14,520 nucleotides of DNA from JBBDRW01 sp040905265. Lineage in GTDB: Bacteria > Bacteroidota > Rhodothermia > Balneolales > Balneolaceae. Shown one piece after another: positions 1-8,340 of the stretch. Both the position numbers and the translations under genes were made by a program. Within the stretch, counting starts at the first letter, position 1; every line of letters begins with the position of its first letter. A model generated the notes under the pieces. It made no database searches. It worked only from the letters and a program-made list of their open reading frames with translations, and was not told the origin of the DNA. The stretch is taken from assembly GCA_040905265.1 (NCBI GenBank), contig JBBDRW010000186.1:1-14520 (forward strand), given 5' to 3'.

Positions 1-713
1 CCTATTCCGAAATAGAGTCGTATTACTTCTGCTTCCCGGCTGGTCAGTTTCGAAAGAGCCCGCTCGATTTCGACCTTGAGCGACTCGCCCATAAGGTCGT
101 TATCCGGATCCGGAGTCTCTTCATTTTCCAGTACATCCAGCAGTCGGTTATCCTCGCCCTGGGCAAAAGGAGCATCGACGGAGAGGTGCCGGCCGGATAT
201 CTTCAGCGTATCTGCAACTTCGGAAACCGTCATATCGAGGCTTTCCGCAAGCTCGGCCGCCGAAGGCACACGCTCATACTCCTGCTCCAGCTTGGATAGC
301 TCTTTACCTATTTTGTTGAGCGCACCTACCCTGTTAAGCGGGAGACGCACAATCCGGCTCTGCTCGGCGAGCGCCTGCAGAATAGACTGGCGAATCCACC
401 AGACCGCATAGGAGATAAACTTGAATCCGCGGGTCTCGTCAAACCGTTTGGCCGCTTTGATCAGGCCGAGGTTTCCCTCATTGATCAGGTCTCCAAGAGA
501 GAGGCCCTGATTCTGGTACTGTTTTGCAACCGATACGACAAACCGCAGATTGGCCTTCGTAAGGTCTTCAAGCGCACGCTGAGACCCTTTTTGAATCTCC
601 TTCGCTAGTCTGACCTCATCTTCAGGAGTAATTAACTTCTCTCTTCCGATCTCTTGCAGATAGCGGTCCAGTGATTCAGATTCTCGGGTAGAAATGCCAG
701 AACTTTTAGCCAC
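1..713 (-). CDS. rpoD: Primary RNA polymerase sigma factor (RpoD/SigA family), 3' end cut by the window
   Basis: Directs RNA polymerase core to housekeeping promoters. About 237 residues are visible and the gene runs off the left edge. From the N-terminus: region 1.2 (about 11-44, ESLDRYLQEIG then a TPEDEVRLAKEI-type helix), region 2 (about 49-118, with NLRFVVSVAKQY, DLINEGNLGLIKAA, and the -10 recognition/melting part RGFKFISYAVWWIRQSI), region 3 (RIVRLPLNRVGALNKI onward), and the beginning of region 4 (LTSREAEVIRLYFGIG). The region 4.2 helix-turn-helix is outside the window. There is no region 1.1, as in the short primary sigma factors of Bacteroidota and relatives. The start is taken as GTG at 713 because an in-frame TAA lies six codons upstream and no ATG fits; no clear Shine-Dalgarno precedes it. 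The 229-base spacer upstream and the terminator of the previous unit suggest its own promoter. I am very sure of the family; the exact start is less certain. Confidence 0.95.
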   Translation of the reverse strand, partial: MAKSSGISTRESESLDRYLQEIGREKLITPEDEVRLAKEIQKGSQRALEDLTKANLRFVVSVAKQYQNQGLSLGDLINEGNLGLIKAAKRFDETRGFKFISYAVWWIRQSILQALAEQSRIVRLPLNRVGALNKIGKELSKLEQEYERVPSAAELAESLDMTVSEVADTLKISGRHLSVDAPFAQGEDNRLLDVLENEETPDPDNDLMGESLKVEIERALSKLTSREAEVIRLYFGI

Positions 714-929
714 GGGGCGGGTACATTTTTAATTAAAATTTGGTAGAACGAAAGCTATAGACGATAACGAAACAAACCTGGCAAACGTTCAATAAGCGAG
801 CCTCAACCATCTGTTTTTATCTGTGTTAAGACCCCTTTCACTGAAACGGCAGCGCTCTATGAATGTTGCATCGTTTCACCGGTTGCACGAACGATTGTCA
901 AATAAACAGACGAATATAGGCAAAATTCC

Positions 930-968
930 AAAAAAAATGAAGCTACAGAGTGCCGGACAGTGCAGCTT
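930..968 (-). terminator. Intrinsic terminator overlapping the stop codon of the GAF-domain gene
   Basis: On the minus strand an 8-base arm (AAGCTGCA, 968-961) can pair with TGTAGCTT (947-940), with one G-U pair and a 13-base loop. It is followed by CA and eight T residues (937-930). The TAG stop of the upstream gene lies inside the second arm. The stem is only moderately GC-rich, so efficiency is uncertain, but its position between a stop codon and a 200-base spacer fits a real terminator of the pepF-GAF unit. Confidence 0.6.
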
Positions 969-2382
969 TGGCTCTCGCGGTAATCTCGTTCAGTTCCCGG
1001 TCTCCCGGCCGGAGATCCGTCAGCCCAATATTCATATCCACCTGCATCTCCTGCCCGTCACTAAGTACCAACGGCTTTGAAGATGCCATCCGGGCAGATT
1101 CCAGAAACTGTTCCGGTATGCCGGGATCATCCCCTTGCAGTATAAATGTGTAGATGTAATCGGAATGGAACCCGACATACCCGTTCAGGCCGAACCCGGA
1201 AGGGCTAAGCAGTTGAACGACTCTTCTCTGCATTCTCTTCAGATCATCCAGCCGAAAACGGGTTCTCAACTCACGTACATTACCAATCCCGCACATGCCA
1301 AACCAGGTCTTTCTCTTCTCTCCATTCTGCAGGCGTGAAATCTCCCCCAGTAATGCCCGTTCCCACAGATCCGGGATAAAATTATGAAAATCTGCTGTCA
1401 GAAGATCCTGTTCGATCGTCAGTTTTCCGAGATTGATCCGGATAGAGAGTGAAGCTGTTCGAACCAGATTTATCAATTTATGCTTTGTCGACTCCTTGAA
1501 AGCCAGCGGACTGCTATCATATACGAGAATCAGGCCGTGCCGCCGGTCATCAATCAAAATCGGAATTGCAAGCGTTGCACCTTCGGTCTCCGGTTCGACG
1601 GATGAGATCCGCTTCGGATTCCGGTTGAAGTGAACGGCAAATTCAGGCTCTCCGCTCTGAAGTGCATCATAGGCGAGAGAGTTCTCATCCATCACAATTC
1701 CGAGAGGCAGTGGATTTACAGCCTGTTCCGAAGAGAGAACATGAGTCCAGAGGCCGTTGCCTCTGGCGATCAGGCATACGCTTCCGGACGTGAGAAGAGC
1801 CTGCATTTCATCAAGCATTCGCTTTAGGATTTCAACTTTATGCAACCGGGATGAGAGGCGGTTCAGGCTCTCTTCGTAGTCGATCCACTCACTTTCACGG
1901 TCATAGAGGTCTGTCAGTTCAAGATAGGTGTTCAGAACATTCACCAGTGCACCGTTATACTTCTCCAGAAGCACTCCGGCCGTCTCGGAATCAAACTGCT
2001 CAGGAGAAGCAGTCTCCAGAACCGTCAACGCTACGGTCTCCCGGTTATTGAGAAACGGGATCAAAAACTGTTCTGTTACAGGAACATCGCCATAATAGTG
2101 ACGAAGCTGATCCGGCTGAACCTCCTCCCCCACCGTAATTCGAAGCTCTTTTTGCAGATCCTTATAGGGAGAGAGAAAGTGTGAGGAGAACCCGACACGA
2201 TCCTGAAACATCACATTCTCCAGGGACGTGGCATGTGTTTCCAGCACAAATTGCTCTCTGGAGCGGTTCACCCAGACCAGATAGGCAGTCTCAACCCCCA
2301 TTGCCTCCTTCATCAGGAACAGTACATTCTGAAGGATCAATTTGAATTCACCCAGAGCTTTTTCTTCGCGCCTGATTCCCAT
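943..2382 (-). CDS. Protein with two GAF-like domains and a degenerate GGDEF-like C-terminal domain
   Basis: About 479 residues; function unknown. Residues about 10-155 and 170-320 each look like a GAF-type sensor domain (mixed helix/strand, with the GATLAIPILIDDRRHGLILVYDS-like core typical of GAF in the second), joined by a charged helix at about 155-190. Residues about 355-478 look like a diguanylate-cyclase fold that has lost its active site: the GG(D/E)EF position reads GFHSD (405-409), followed by YIYTFIL, and later come a DMNIGL stretch and an AKAAL-type end resembling SIGIA and ADxALYxAK. Catalysis is therefore unlikely; ligand or partner binding is possible. No membrane segment or signal peptide is visible. 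The start is placed at ATG 2382, sharing one base with the pepF stop (TGATG); GTG at 2385 is an alternative giving one more residue. The overlap implies translational coupling with pepF. The domain reading comes from pattern similarity only. Confidence 0.8.
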   Translation of the reverse strand: MGIRREEKALGEFKLILQNVLFLMKEAMGVETAYLVWVNRSREQFVLETHATSLENVMFQDRVGFSSHFLSPYKDLQKELRITVGEEVQPDQLRHYYGDVPVTEQFLIPFLNNRETVALTVLETASPEQFDSETAGVLLEKYNGALVNVLNTYLELTDLYDRESEWIDYEESLNRLSSRLHKVEILKRMLDEMQALLTSGSVCLIARGNGLWTHVLSSEQAVNPLPLGIVMDENSLAYDALQSGEPEFAVHFNRNPKRISSVEPETEGATLAIPILIDDRRHGLILVYDSSPLAFKESTKHKLINLVRTASLSIRINLGKLTIEQDLLTADFHNFIPDLWERALLGEISRLQNGEKRKTWFGMCGIGNVRELRTRFRLDDLKRMQRRVVQLLSPSGFGLNGYVGFHSDYIYTFILQGDDPGIPEQFLESARMASSKPLVLSDGQEMQVDMNIGLTDLRPGDRELNEITARAKAALSGTL

Positions 2383-4190
2383 CACACTGTTTCCCCGATC
2401 GATTCAGCAAGTTTTTCCGCCTGTTCCACCATGGATTCAAAAATCTGCAATCCCTGTGACCAGAACTTCGGGTCACGGATGTCCATGTCAAGCCTTGCAA
2501 GTTGTTGATGAGGCCATTCCGACCCACCCGATTCCAAAAGCTCCAGGTAGTTCTCTGAAAAGCCTTCCCCACTCTCTTTGTAAGACTGATAGAGCGCCAG
2601 TACCAGCAGCTCGCCAAAAGCATATGCATAGACATAGCCGGGACTGTGCAAAAAGTGTGGAATGTAACACCACCAGAGCCGGTACTCTCTGGTCAAAGTG
2701 ACCGAGTCTCCGTACAGGGCTTTCTGTTGCTCCTCCCAGTAATCTGAAAATTGTTCGGTTGTCAACTCCCCCTTCTCCCGCCGCGCCGTGTGGATGGCTT
2801 CCTCAAAGCGATTCATCGAGATTTGCCGGAAAACGGTTGCTACAGTATCATCTATTTTACTGATCAGAAGAGCCAGTCTCTCCCGGGGATCCTCAATCTT
2901 ATCCAGAAGGCTCTCAAACACCAGCATTTCGCCAAATACCGAAGCGGTTTCTGCTGTTGTCAGGGGAGTCCCGGACTGAAGGTCTCCCTGTTTTCGCGAG
3001 AGATACTGGTGAACCCCGTGGCCCAGTTCATGTGCCAGTGTCTGTACATCCCGCAACTGTCCGTCAAAATTCATGAAGATATAGGGGTGTACCGTTGTCA
3101 CGGTACTTGCCGAATAGGCCCCTCCCCTCTTGCCCGGCCGGACCGCAGCATCGATCCAACGCTTCTCAAAAAACTCGTCGGCTATATCGCCCATTCGCGG
3201 GTGAAACCGGCTGTACGCATCGACGACCATCTTTCTGGCCTCTTGCCAGGTGATCCTCTTCCGGTTTTTCATCAGCGGAGCGTACCGGTCGTAGTCATAC
3301 AGACGGTCCAGGCCCAGCAGGGATCGTTTCAACCGATAGTAACGCTGTACTACCGGATAGTTACCGGTGACAGATGTAATCAACGCATCGACCGACCCTG
3401 CGTCGGTTTCATTCGCCAGATTTCTGGAGTGGATCCAGCTCTCATACCCTCTCAGCTTGTCGTTGGTATGTTTGTCGGCAAGAAGGGTATTAAAAATAAA
3501 GGTAAGGGTGCGGCTCTCCTTCTGAAAGGTTTGAGTCAGGGAAGTATGTGCTCTCTTCCGCAGATTCCGGTCACTGTCATGAAGTTTGCTCAGCACCTGC
3601 TGTTCAGTCAGTTCCTCTCCGTCCAAATCGAACCGGGCGGCCCCCAATGTTTCATCAAAGTAACGGTTCCAGGCGCTGCGCCCTGTAACGGATTTTGCGG
3701 ATAGAATCTGTTCCTGTTTCTCCTCAAGCGTATAGGGTTTATAGAGCCTGGAGGTCTCCAAATAGTGTTTCCAGGGAGCAAGCTCCTCGCTGTCCATCCA
3801 CTCTGCCACCTGTTGATCTTCCAGGGCGAGCCACTCCAGACGGAAAAAAACCAGAATCTGGCTGATTTCGGAACCCAGCTCATTCGCCTCCTGAACCAGT
3901 TTTCCGAGTGCCGGATTTTCAGTATCGGCAGACCAAACCAGATAGGCATAGGATCCAATTTTCCCTGCCATCCGGCCGATCCTCTCATACTCTTTCAGGG
4001 CAACAGCAAACTCTTGCCGGCTCAGCGACTGAACCTTTCCTCTGTATCTCTCTGCAAACGACTCCGACTCTTCCACTACACGAATACGATCCTCGGCAAG
4101 CGACGGATCATCCGGAGAGGCGTAGAGGTCTGACAGATCCCATACCACCTCTTCAGCCCCGGTCTGCCGCTCCTTATTGTTCTTCGTCAT
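2382..4190 (-). CDS. pepF: Oligoendopeptidase F, M3B-family zinc metallopeptidase
   Basis: A 602-residue cytosolic zinc peptidase expected to cut short peptides, contributing to peptide turnover. The length is normal for PepF. The N-terminal PepF domain (about residues 110-185) is followed by the M3 catalytic domain. The zinc motif is HELGH at 387-391, preceded by TLA and followed by GVHQYLS; E414 in TTAETAS is the expected third metal ligand, 27 residues after the first His. The C-terminal half carries the family pattern YxYAYxFGELLxLALYxxY. No signal peptide is present, consistent with cytosolic action. The ATG at 4190 is the first gene start after the divergent spacer; the stop overlaps the start of the GAF-domain gene by one base, so both are probably on one transcript. 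The family is certain; peptide preference cannot be read from sequence. Confidence 0.95.
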   Translation of the reverse strand: MTKNNKERQTGAEEVVWDLSDLYASPDDPSLAEDRIRVVEESESFAERYRGKVQSLSRQEFAVALKEYERIGRMAGKIGSYAYLVWSADTENPALGKLVQEANELGSEISQILVFFRLEWLALEDQQVAEWMDSEELAPWKHYLETSRLYKPYTLEEKQEQILSAKSVTGRSAWNRYFDETLGAARFDLDGEELTEQQVLSKLHDSDRNLRKRAHTSLTQTFQKESRTLTFIFNTLLADKHTNDKLRGYESWIHSRNLANETDAGSVDALITSVTGNYPVVQRYYRLKRSLLGLDRLYDYDRYAPLMKNRKRITWQEARKMVVDAYSRFHPRMGDIADEFFEKRWIDAAVRPGKRGGAYSASTVTTVHPYIFMNFDGQLRDVQTLAHELGHGVHQYLSRKQGDLQSGTPLTTAETASVFGEMLVFESLLDKIEDPRERLALLISKIDDTVATVFRQISMNRFEEAIHTARREKGELTTEQFSDYWEEQQKALYGDSVTLTREYRLWWCYIPHFLHSPGYVYAYAFGELLVLALYQSYKESGEGFSENYLELLESGGSEWPHQQLARLDMDIRDPKFWSQGLQIFESMVEQAEKLAESIGETV

Positions 4191-4562
4191 AAATGTACCT
4201 GTTCTTGAAATTCTTTCGTTCTGCTATACGTTCTGCGTCAGCGGATAGTGAACCCGGCACGCTGCCGGTCGTCCACACAGCCCGGGAGTCAGATGAATAT
4301 TTCGATTCCATCGGCTCCGTCTGGCTCAGAAGTTACAAATTCACCCGCCGGCAAACTGGTGTCGTGTCTGCCATACTCTTGCGGGGCCAAGCCTCAATCT
4401 TTTACCGTCTGCTGGCCGATAGATCCGTATTGCCTGTCAATATAACGAATGAGACGGCCTGTTTAAATTTCCATTTACCATTTTTATAGCCCCGACAGTA
4501 ACTATGACTACCAGAGCAAACGGGCTGAAACGGATCGAATTTTAACGGGATAATGGTTAAAT
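4191..4562. other. Divergent intergenic spacer between pepF and kgd, with an interrupted gene-like frame
   Basis: No intact gene that I can support. It must hold the promoters for pepF (leftward) and kgd (rightward). A TAAATTTG sequence at 4558-4565 matches the Bacteroidota -7 consensus TAnnTTTG but lacks a clear TTTG partner upstream and overlaps the annotated kgd start. On the minus strand, 4462 to 4289 is one reading frame of 57 codons with a single internal TGA (4396-4394). Its translation looks protein-like (for example RYIDRQYGSIGQQ before the stop and LPAGEFVTSEPDGADG after it) and it ends in TGA. It may be the remnant of a decayed gene. No family was recognised. Confidence 0.4.
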
Positions 4563-7500
4563 TTGAAGATAACTGTCATCCGCCATGAACCCTATTTCCC
4601 AGCTGTTTTGAAATCACTTGAATCTGTCTTTGGACCCAATAGTGCTCTGGTTGAAGAGCTGTATAACCAGTATCAAGAGAACCCGGATCTCGTACCCGAT
4701 CACTGGCGACGATATTTTGACGAATTGGAAGATGCAACAGATGAAGAGAGTGCGTCTCCAGACGTAAATGGCCAACCGGCTCCGAAAAGCCCTGATGTGG
4801 ATGCAAAACCTGCACCCAAAACAGAGAAAAAGCCGGCTGAGAAACCAAAAGAAGAGCCTCCCCTGGCGGATGGGGATGAACGGGAGAAGATCAAGGGGGT
4901 TGCCTCCAAGATCGCGGAAAACATGGATGAGAGCCTCTCGGTCCCTACAGCGACATCTCTTCGTGTTTTGCCTGTGAAAATGCTCTCGGAGGACCGGATC
5001 ATCATCAACCGCCATCTGCTTCAACGTGGCGAACCGAAATCTACTTTTACCCATTTCATCGGATGGGCGGTTGTAAAAGCTTTGCAGGAGTTCCCGAACC
5101 TCAATTCAGCCTATACTGTTCACGAGGATGCCCCACACCGAATCAAACCGGGACATGTCAATCTGGGGATTGCCATTGACCTGGAGGGGAGAGACGGCAA
5201 ACGTAATCTCGTTGTTCCCAATATCAAAGGTGTAGACAAGATGAACTTCAAGGAGTTTCTCTACGCTTTTGCCGATTTAATTGAGAAGGCGAGAAGCGGA
5301 AATCTGGAGATCGGGGATTTCCAGGGTACCACCATCAGTCTCACCAACCCGGGCACAATCGGCACTGTATCGTCTGTACCGAGATTGATGAAAGGCCAGG
5401 GTGCAATTATCGCGACCGGTGCCATCGACTATCCGGCTGAGTTTCAGTCTATGTCCAGAGAAGTTTTGAACCAGCTGGGGATCAGCCAGGTGATGACGAT
5501 GACCTGTACCTATGATCACCGCATTATCCAGGGTGCTGAATCCGGCCTGTTTCTGCAAAAAATTCATAACCTTCTGAATGGCGGAGAGGAATTTTATGAC
5601 AATATTTTTTCCGATCTGGATATTCCGTATGAGCCATTCCCTTTCAGCCAGGATATGTATGCGGGCCAGTTCAGCGGGAAAGGAAACACACTGGAGCAAG
5701 ACCGGCGTGCAATTGCTGTCTGGCGCCTGATCAATATGTACCGAATGCGGGGACATGTCCTGGCAGATCTCGACCCGCTCGGAGCAGAACCGGGCCACAA
5801 CCCTGAACTTGACCTGGACTATTACGGCCTCTCTTTGTGGGATCTTGACAGGGAGTTCTACTGCGGCGGCCTCGGTGGATATGAAACCGCTACACTTCGG
5901 GAAATCATCCGCCTCCTGCGCGATACCTACTCCGGTACCGTTGGTGCGGAGTATATGCATCTGCTCGATCTTGAAGAGCGGGGATGGCTACGTGAACGGA
6001 TGGAATCGACGACCAACAGCCCTGATCTGACGAAGAAGGAGAAGGAGAACATCCTTCACAAGCTCAATCAGGCGATGGCTTTTGAGCAGTTTCTGCATAA
6101 AAAATATATCGGCCACAAACGGTTCTCGCTCGAAGGTGCCGAGACTCTGATACCGATGATCCATTTTCTCCTTGAGAAGGGAGCAGAAGAGGATGTGAAA
6201 AAGTTTTTCCTCGGCATGGCGCACCGGGGAAGGCTCAATATCCTTGTAAACATTTTGAATAAGCCGTACCGAAAGGTATTCGCTGATTTTGAAGGAAATA
6301 TCGACCCGGAAACGATTCAGGGATCCGGGGATGTAAAATACCACCTCGGATCAAAAGGGGATTACAAAACGGAAGCCGGCAAAGCGGTTGAACTGGAACT
6401 GATGCCAAATCCAAGCCATCTCGAATCGGTCAACCCGGTCGTTGAGGGGGCTACACGTGCCATTCAGGACCACTTTGAAGGTGATCATGCGACCAAAAAA
6501 TTTATCCCTCTCCTCATACACGGAGATGCCGCTTTTGCAGGCCAGGGGGTTGTAGCCGAAACCCTGAACATGTCCCTGCTGCGCGGATATCAGACCGGAG
6601 GAACCATCCATGTAATCATCAATAACCAGATCGGGTTTACAACCCTGCCCAGGGATGCTCGCTCGACAGAGTATGCGTCGGACCTTGCAAAGATGATTCT
6701 CGCCCCGATATTCCATGTCAATGGGGATGACCCGGAAGCAGCTGTCCATGCCATTCAGATGGCCCTGGAGTACCGGCAAACCTTCGGCAAGGATGTGGTA
6801 ATCGATCTGATCTGTTACCGAAAACATGGCCACAATGAAGGGGATGAACCCGCATTCACACAACCTGGACTCTATAAAGAGATAGAGAACCACCCGACTG
6901 TCCGGGATCTCTATGTGAAAGAGCTCCTCCGGAAAGGGGACTTCACCGAGGATGAAATGCAGGAGATCTTTGACGAATTTGACGAGCTGCTTCAGGAAGC
7001 ATTTGAGGATGCGAAGAACAGCCCGGTTCTTGAAGTGACCGAAAATATGCTCTCACGGGATGAGATGGATCAAAAAGAGCGGGAGCTCTTTCCGGATACT
7101 TCCTGTTCACTGGATGACCTGAAGAATATTTCCATCAAACTCAATACGGTACCCAAAGATTTCGATGCCAATCCGAAACTGCTTCGGCAGCTTGCCAAAC
7201 GTGCAGAAATTGTTGAAAACAATGAGAAGAAACTGGATTGGGGTTTTACTGAAGCACTCGCATTCGGATCGCTTCTCAAAAACGGTGTAACGGTCCGTCT
7301 GACCGGGCAGGATGCCGAACGGGGAACCTTCTCTCACCGACATGCTGTCCTTCATGGAACCAATACCGATCAACGGTTCGTCCCTTTGAATCACCTGAGT
7401 GACAACCAGGCCCCTTTCTATCCGTACAACAGTTTTCTAAGCGAATTTGCTGCACTCGGCTTTGAATTCGGTTACAGTTCTGCAAAACTGGAAGCACTGG

Positions 7501-8270
7501 TGATCTGGGAAGCACAGTTCGGGGATTTTGCAAATGCAGCCCAGGTGATCATTGATCAGTTTATCTCGGCCTGTGAAGCGAAGTGGGGGCACAGAAATGC
7601 TCTCGTAATGACCTTGCCACACGGATACGAAGGCCAGGGGCCTGAACACTCCTCTGCACGCCTGGAGCGTTTTCTCCAGCTCTGTGCCGAGGATAATATG
7701 CAGGTAATGAACCTCACGACACCGACCCAGTATTTCCACGCATTACGAAAACAGGCGCTTCAGGAGAAGAAAAAACCGTTGGTCATCATGTCTCCCAAAA
7801 GCCTTCTCCGTCATCCGCTTGCCGTATCAAGTGTTGAAGAGCTTGCTACCGGCAGTTTCATGCCATTCATTCCGGATTCAGAAATTGAAGGAAAGAACAG
7901 CGGAAACCGCATGATACTCTGTTCCGGAAAAATTTATTACGACCTGATTGCAAAACGCGAAGACACTGAGAACAAGAATATCGCCATCCACAGGGTTGAA
8001 CAGCTCTATCCATTTCCTGACCGGGATATTGAGACAATTCTGAAAAAAGAGAAAAAGGTCAAAGAGATCGTTTGGTGTCAGGAAGAGCCGAAAAATATGG
8101 GCAGCTGGAGCTATATAGCTCCACGTATCCAGCAGATCCTTCAACCGGGACAAACACTGAGCTACGCAGGCCGGCAGGCATCGGCATCACCGGCTGCCGG
8201 ACAGATGAAGATTCACCAGGCCGAACAGGAGCGGCTTATGAATGAGGCATTGACAGGAGACAGAGAATAG
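4563..8270 (+). CDS. kgd: Multifunctional 2-oxoglutarate decarboxylase/dehydrogenase, fused E2-like and E1 domains (KGD/OdhA type)
   Basis: A 1235-residue enzyme oxidatively decarboxylating 2-oxoglutarate in the TCA cycle, using thiamine diphosphate. Order of parts: an N-terminal FGPNSALVEELY motif (23-34) shared with OdhA/KGD; a Pro/Lys/Glu-rich linker (about 56-112) containing two SPDV..PAPK repeats; a succinyltransferase-like E2 core (about 125-340) with the catalytic TYDHRIIQGAESG (317-328; His319); then the E1o part (from about 375) with AHRGRLNILVN (553-563), MPNPSHLESVNPVVEGA (614-630), the thiamine-diphosphate motif GDAAFAGQG (654-662) to NNQIGFTT (687-694), and YRKHGHNEGDEP (752-763). 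No lipoyl or subunit-binding domain is present, so a separate lipoylated E2 is needed. Length and order match the actinobacterial KGD/OdhA (about 1230 residues). The start is uncertain: TTG 4563 is the longest, but TTG 4608 gives MKSLESVFG, closer to the short lead seen in the family. It is monocistronic as far as visible. Confidence 0.95.
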   Translation: MKITVIRHEPYFPAVLKSLESVFGPNSALVEELYNQYQENPDLVPDHWRRYFDELEDATDEESASPDVNGQPAPKSPDVDAKPAPKTEKKPAEKPKEEPPLADGDEREKIKGVASKIAENMDESLSVPTATSLRVLPVKMLSEDRIIINRHLLQRGEPKSTFTHFIGWAVVKALQEFPNLNSAYTVHEDAPHRIKPGHVNLGIAIDLEGRDGKRNLVVPNIKGVDKMNFKEFLYAFADLIEKARSGNLEIGDFQGTTISLTNPGTIGTVSSVPRLMKGQGAIIATGAIDYPAEFQSMSREVLNQLGISQVMTMTCTYDHRIIQGAESGLFLQKIHNLLNGGEEFYDNIFSDLDIPYEPFPFSQDMYAGQFSGKGNTLEQDRRAIAVWRLINMYRMRGHVLADLDPLGAEPGHNPELDLDYYGLSLWDLDREFYCGGLGGYETATLREIIRLLRDTYSGTVGAEYMHLLDLEERGWLRERMESTTNSPDLTKKEKENILHKLNQAMAFEQFLHKKYIGHKRFSLEGAETLIPMIHFLLEKGAEEDVKKFFLGMAHRGRLNILVNILNKPYRKVFADFEGNIDPETIQGSGDVKYHLGSKGDYKTEAGKAVELELMPNPSHLESVNPVVEGATRAIQDHFEGDHATKKFIPLLIHGDAAFAGQGVVAETLNMSLLRGYQTGGTIHVIINNQIGFTTLPRDARSTEYASDLAKMILAPIFHVNGDDPEAAVHAIQMALEYRQTFGKDVVIDLICYRKHGHNEGDEPAFTQPGLYKEIENHPTVRDLYVKELLRKGDFTEDEMQEIFDEFDELLQEAFEDAKNSPVLEVTENMLSRDEMDQKERELFPDTSCSLDDLKNISIKLNTVPKDFDANPKLLRQLAKRAEIVENNEKKLDWGFTEALAFGSLLKNGVTVRLTGQDAERGTFSHRHAVLHGTNTDQRFVPLNHLSDNQAPFYPYNSFLSEFAALGFEFGYSSAKLEALVIWEAQFGDFANAAQVIIDQFISACEAKWGHRNALVMTLPHGYEGQGPEHSSARLERFLQLCAEDNMQVMNLTTPTQYFHALRKQALQEKKKPLVIMSPKSLLRHPLAVSSVEELATGSFMPFIPDSEIEGKNSGNRMILCSGKIYYDLIAKREDTENKNIAIHRVEQLYPFPDRDIETILKKEKKVKEIVWCQEEPKNMGSWSYIAPRIQQILQPGQTLSYAGRQASASPAAGQMKIHQAEQERLMNEALTGDRE

Positions 8271-8340
8271 GTGATTGGGAGTAGTTCTTGCTGATCAAAA
8301 ACTGTTTCCTCTCACCTGTTACTTATTCCCTACAGGACGG

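Noticed and set aside
750..776. Promoter for the sigma factor gene (TTTG at 776-773 and TAGCTTTC at 757-750, minus strand)
   Set aside because: The -7-like element is a 7/8 match but the 15-base spacing is too short for the usual Bacteroidota promoter; not convincing enough to list.
2751..3704. Plus-strand 317-residue open frame
   Set aside because: Lies wholly antisense to pepF, whose HELGH motif and family pattern are clear; the composition looks like an antisense shadow.
4193..4489. Plus-strand 98-residue open frame in the pepF/kgd spacer
   Set aside because: No recognisable domain or ribosome site, overlaps the region needed for the pepF promoter, and competes with the more protein-like interrupted minus-strand frame.
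4755..4820. Tandem repeat in the KGD linker (two 11-residue SPDV..PAPK units)
   Set aside because: The two units are diverged at DNA level and lie in a low-complexity hinge; an ordinary flexible linker explains them.
5277..5960. Minus-strand 227-residue open frame inside kgd
   Set aside because: Antisense to well-conserved KGD sequence, no domain signal.
8316..8337. CCTGT/ACAGG inverted repeat between kgd and the pterin-enzyme gene as a bidirectional terminator
   Set aside because: Five pairs with a 12-base loop and no adequate T-run on either strand.
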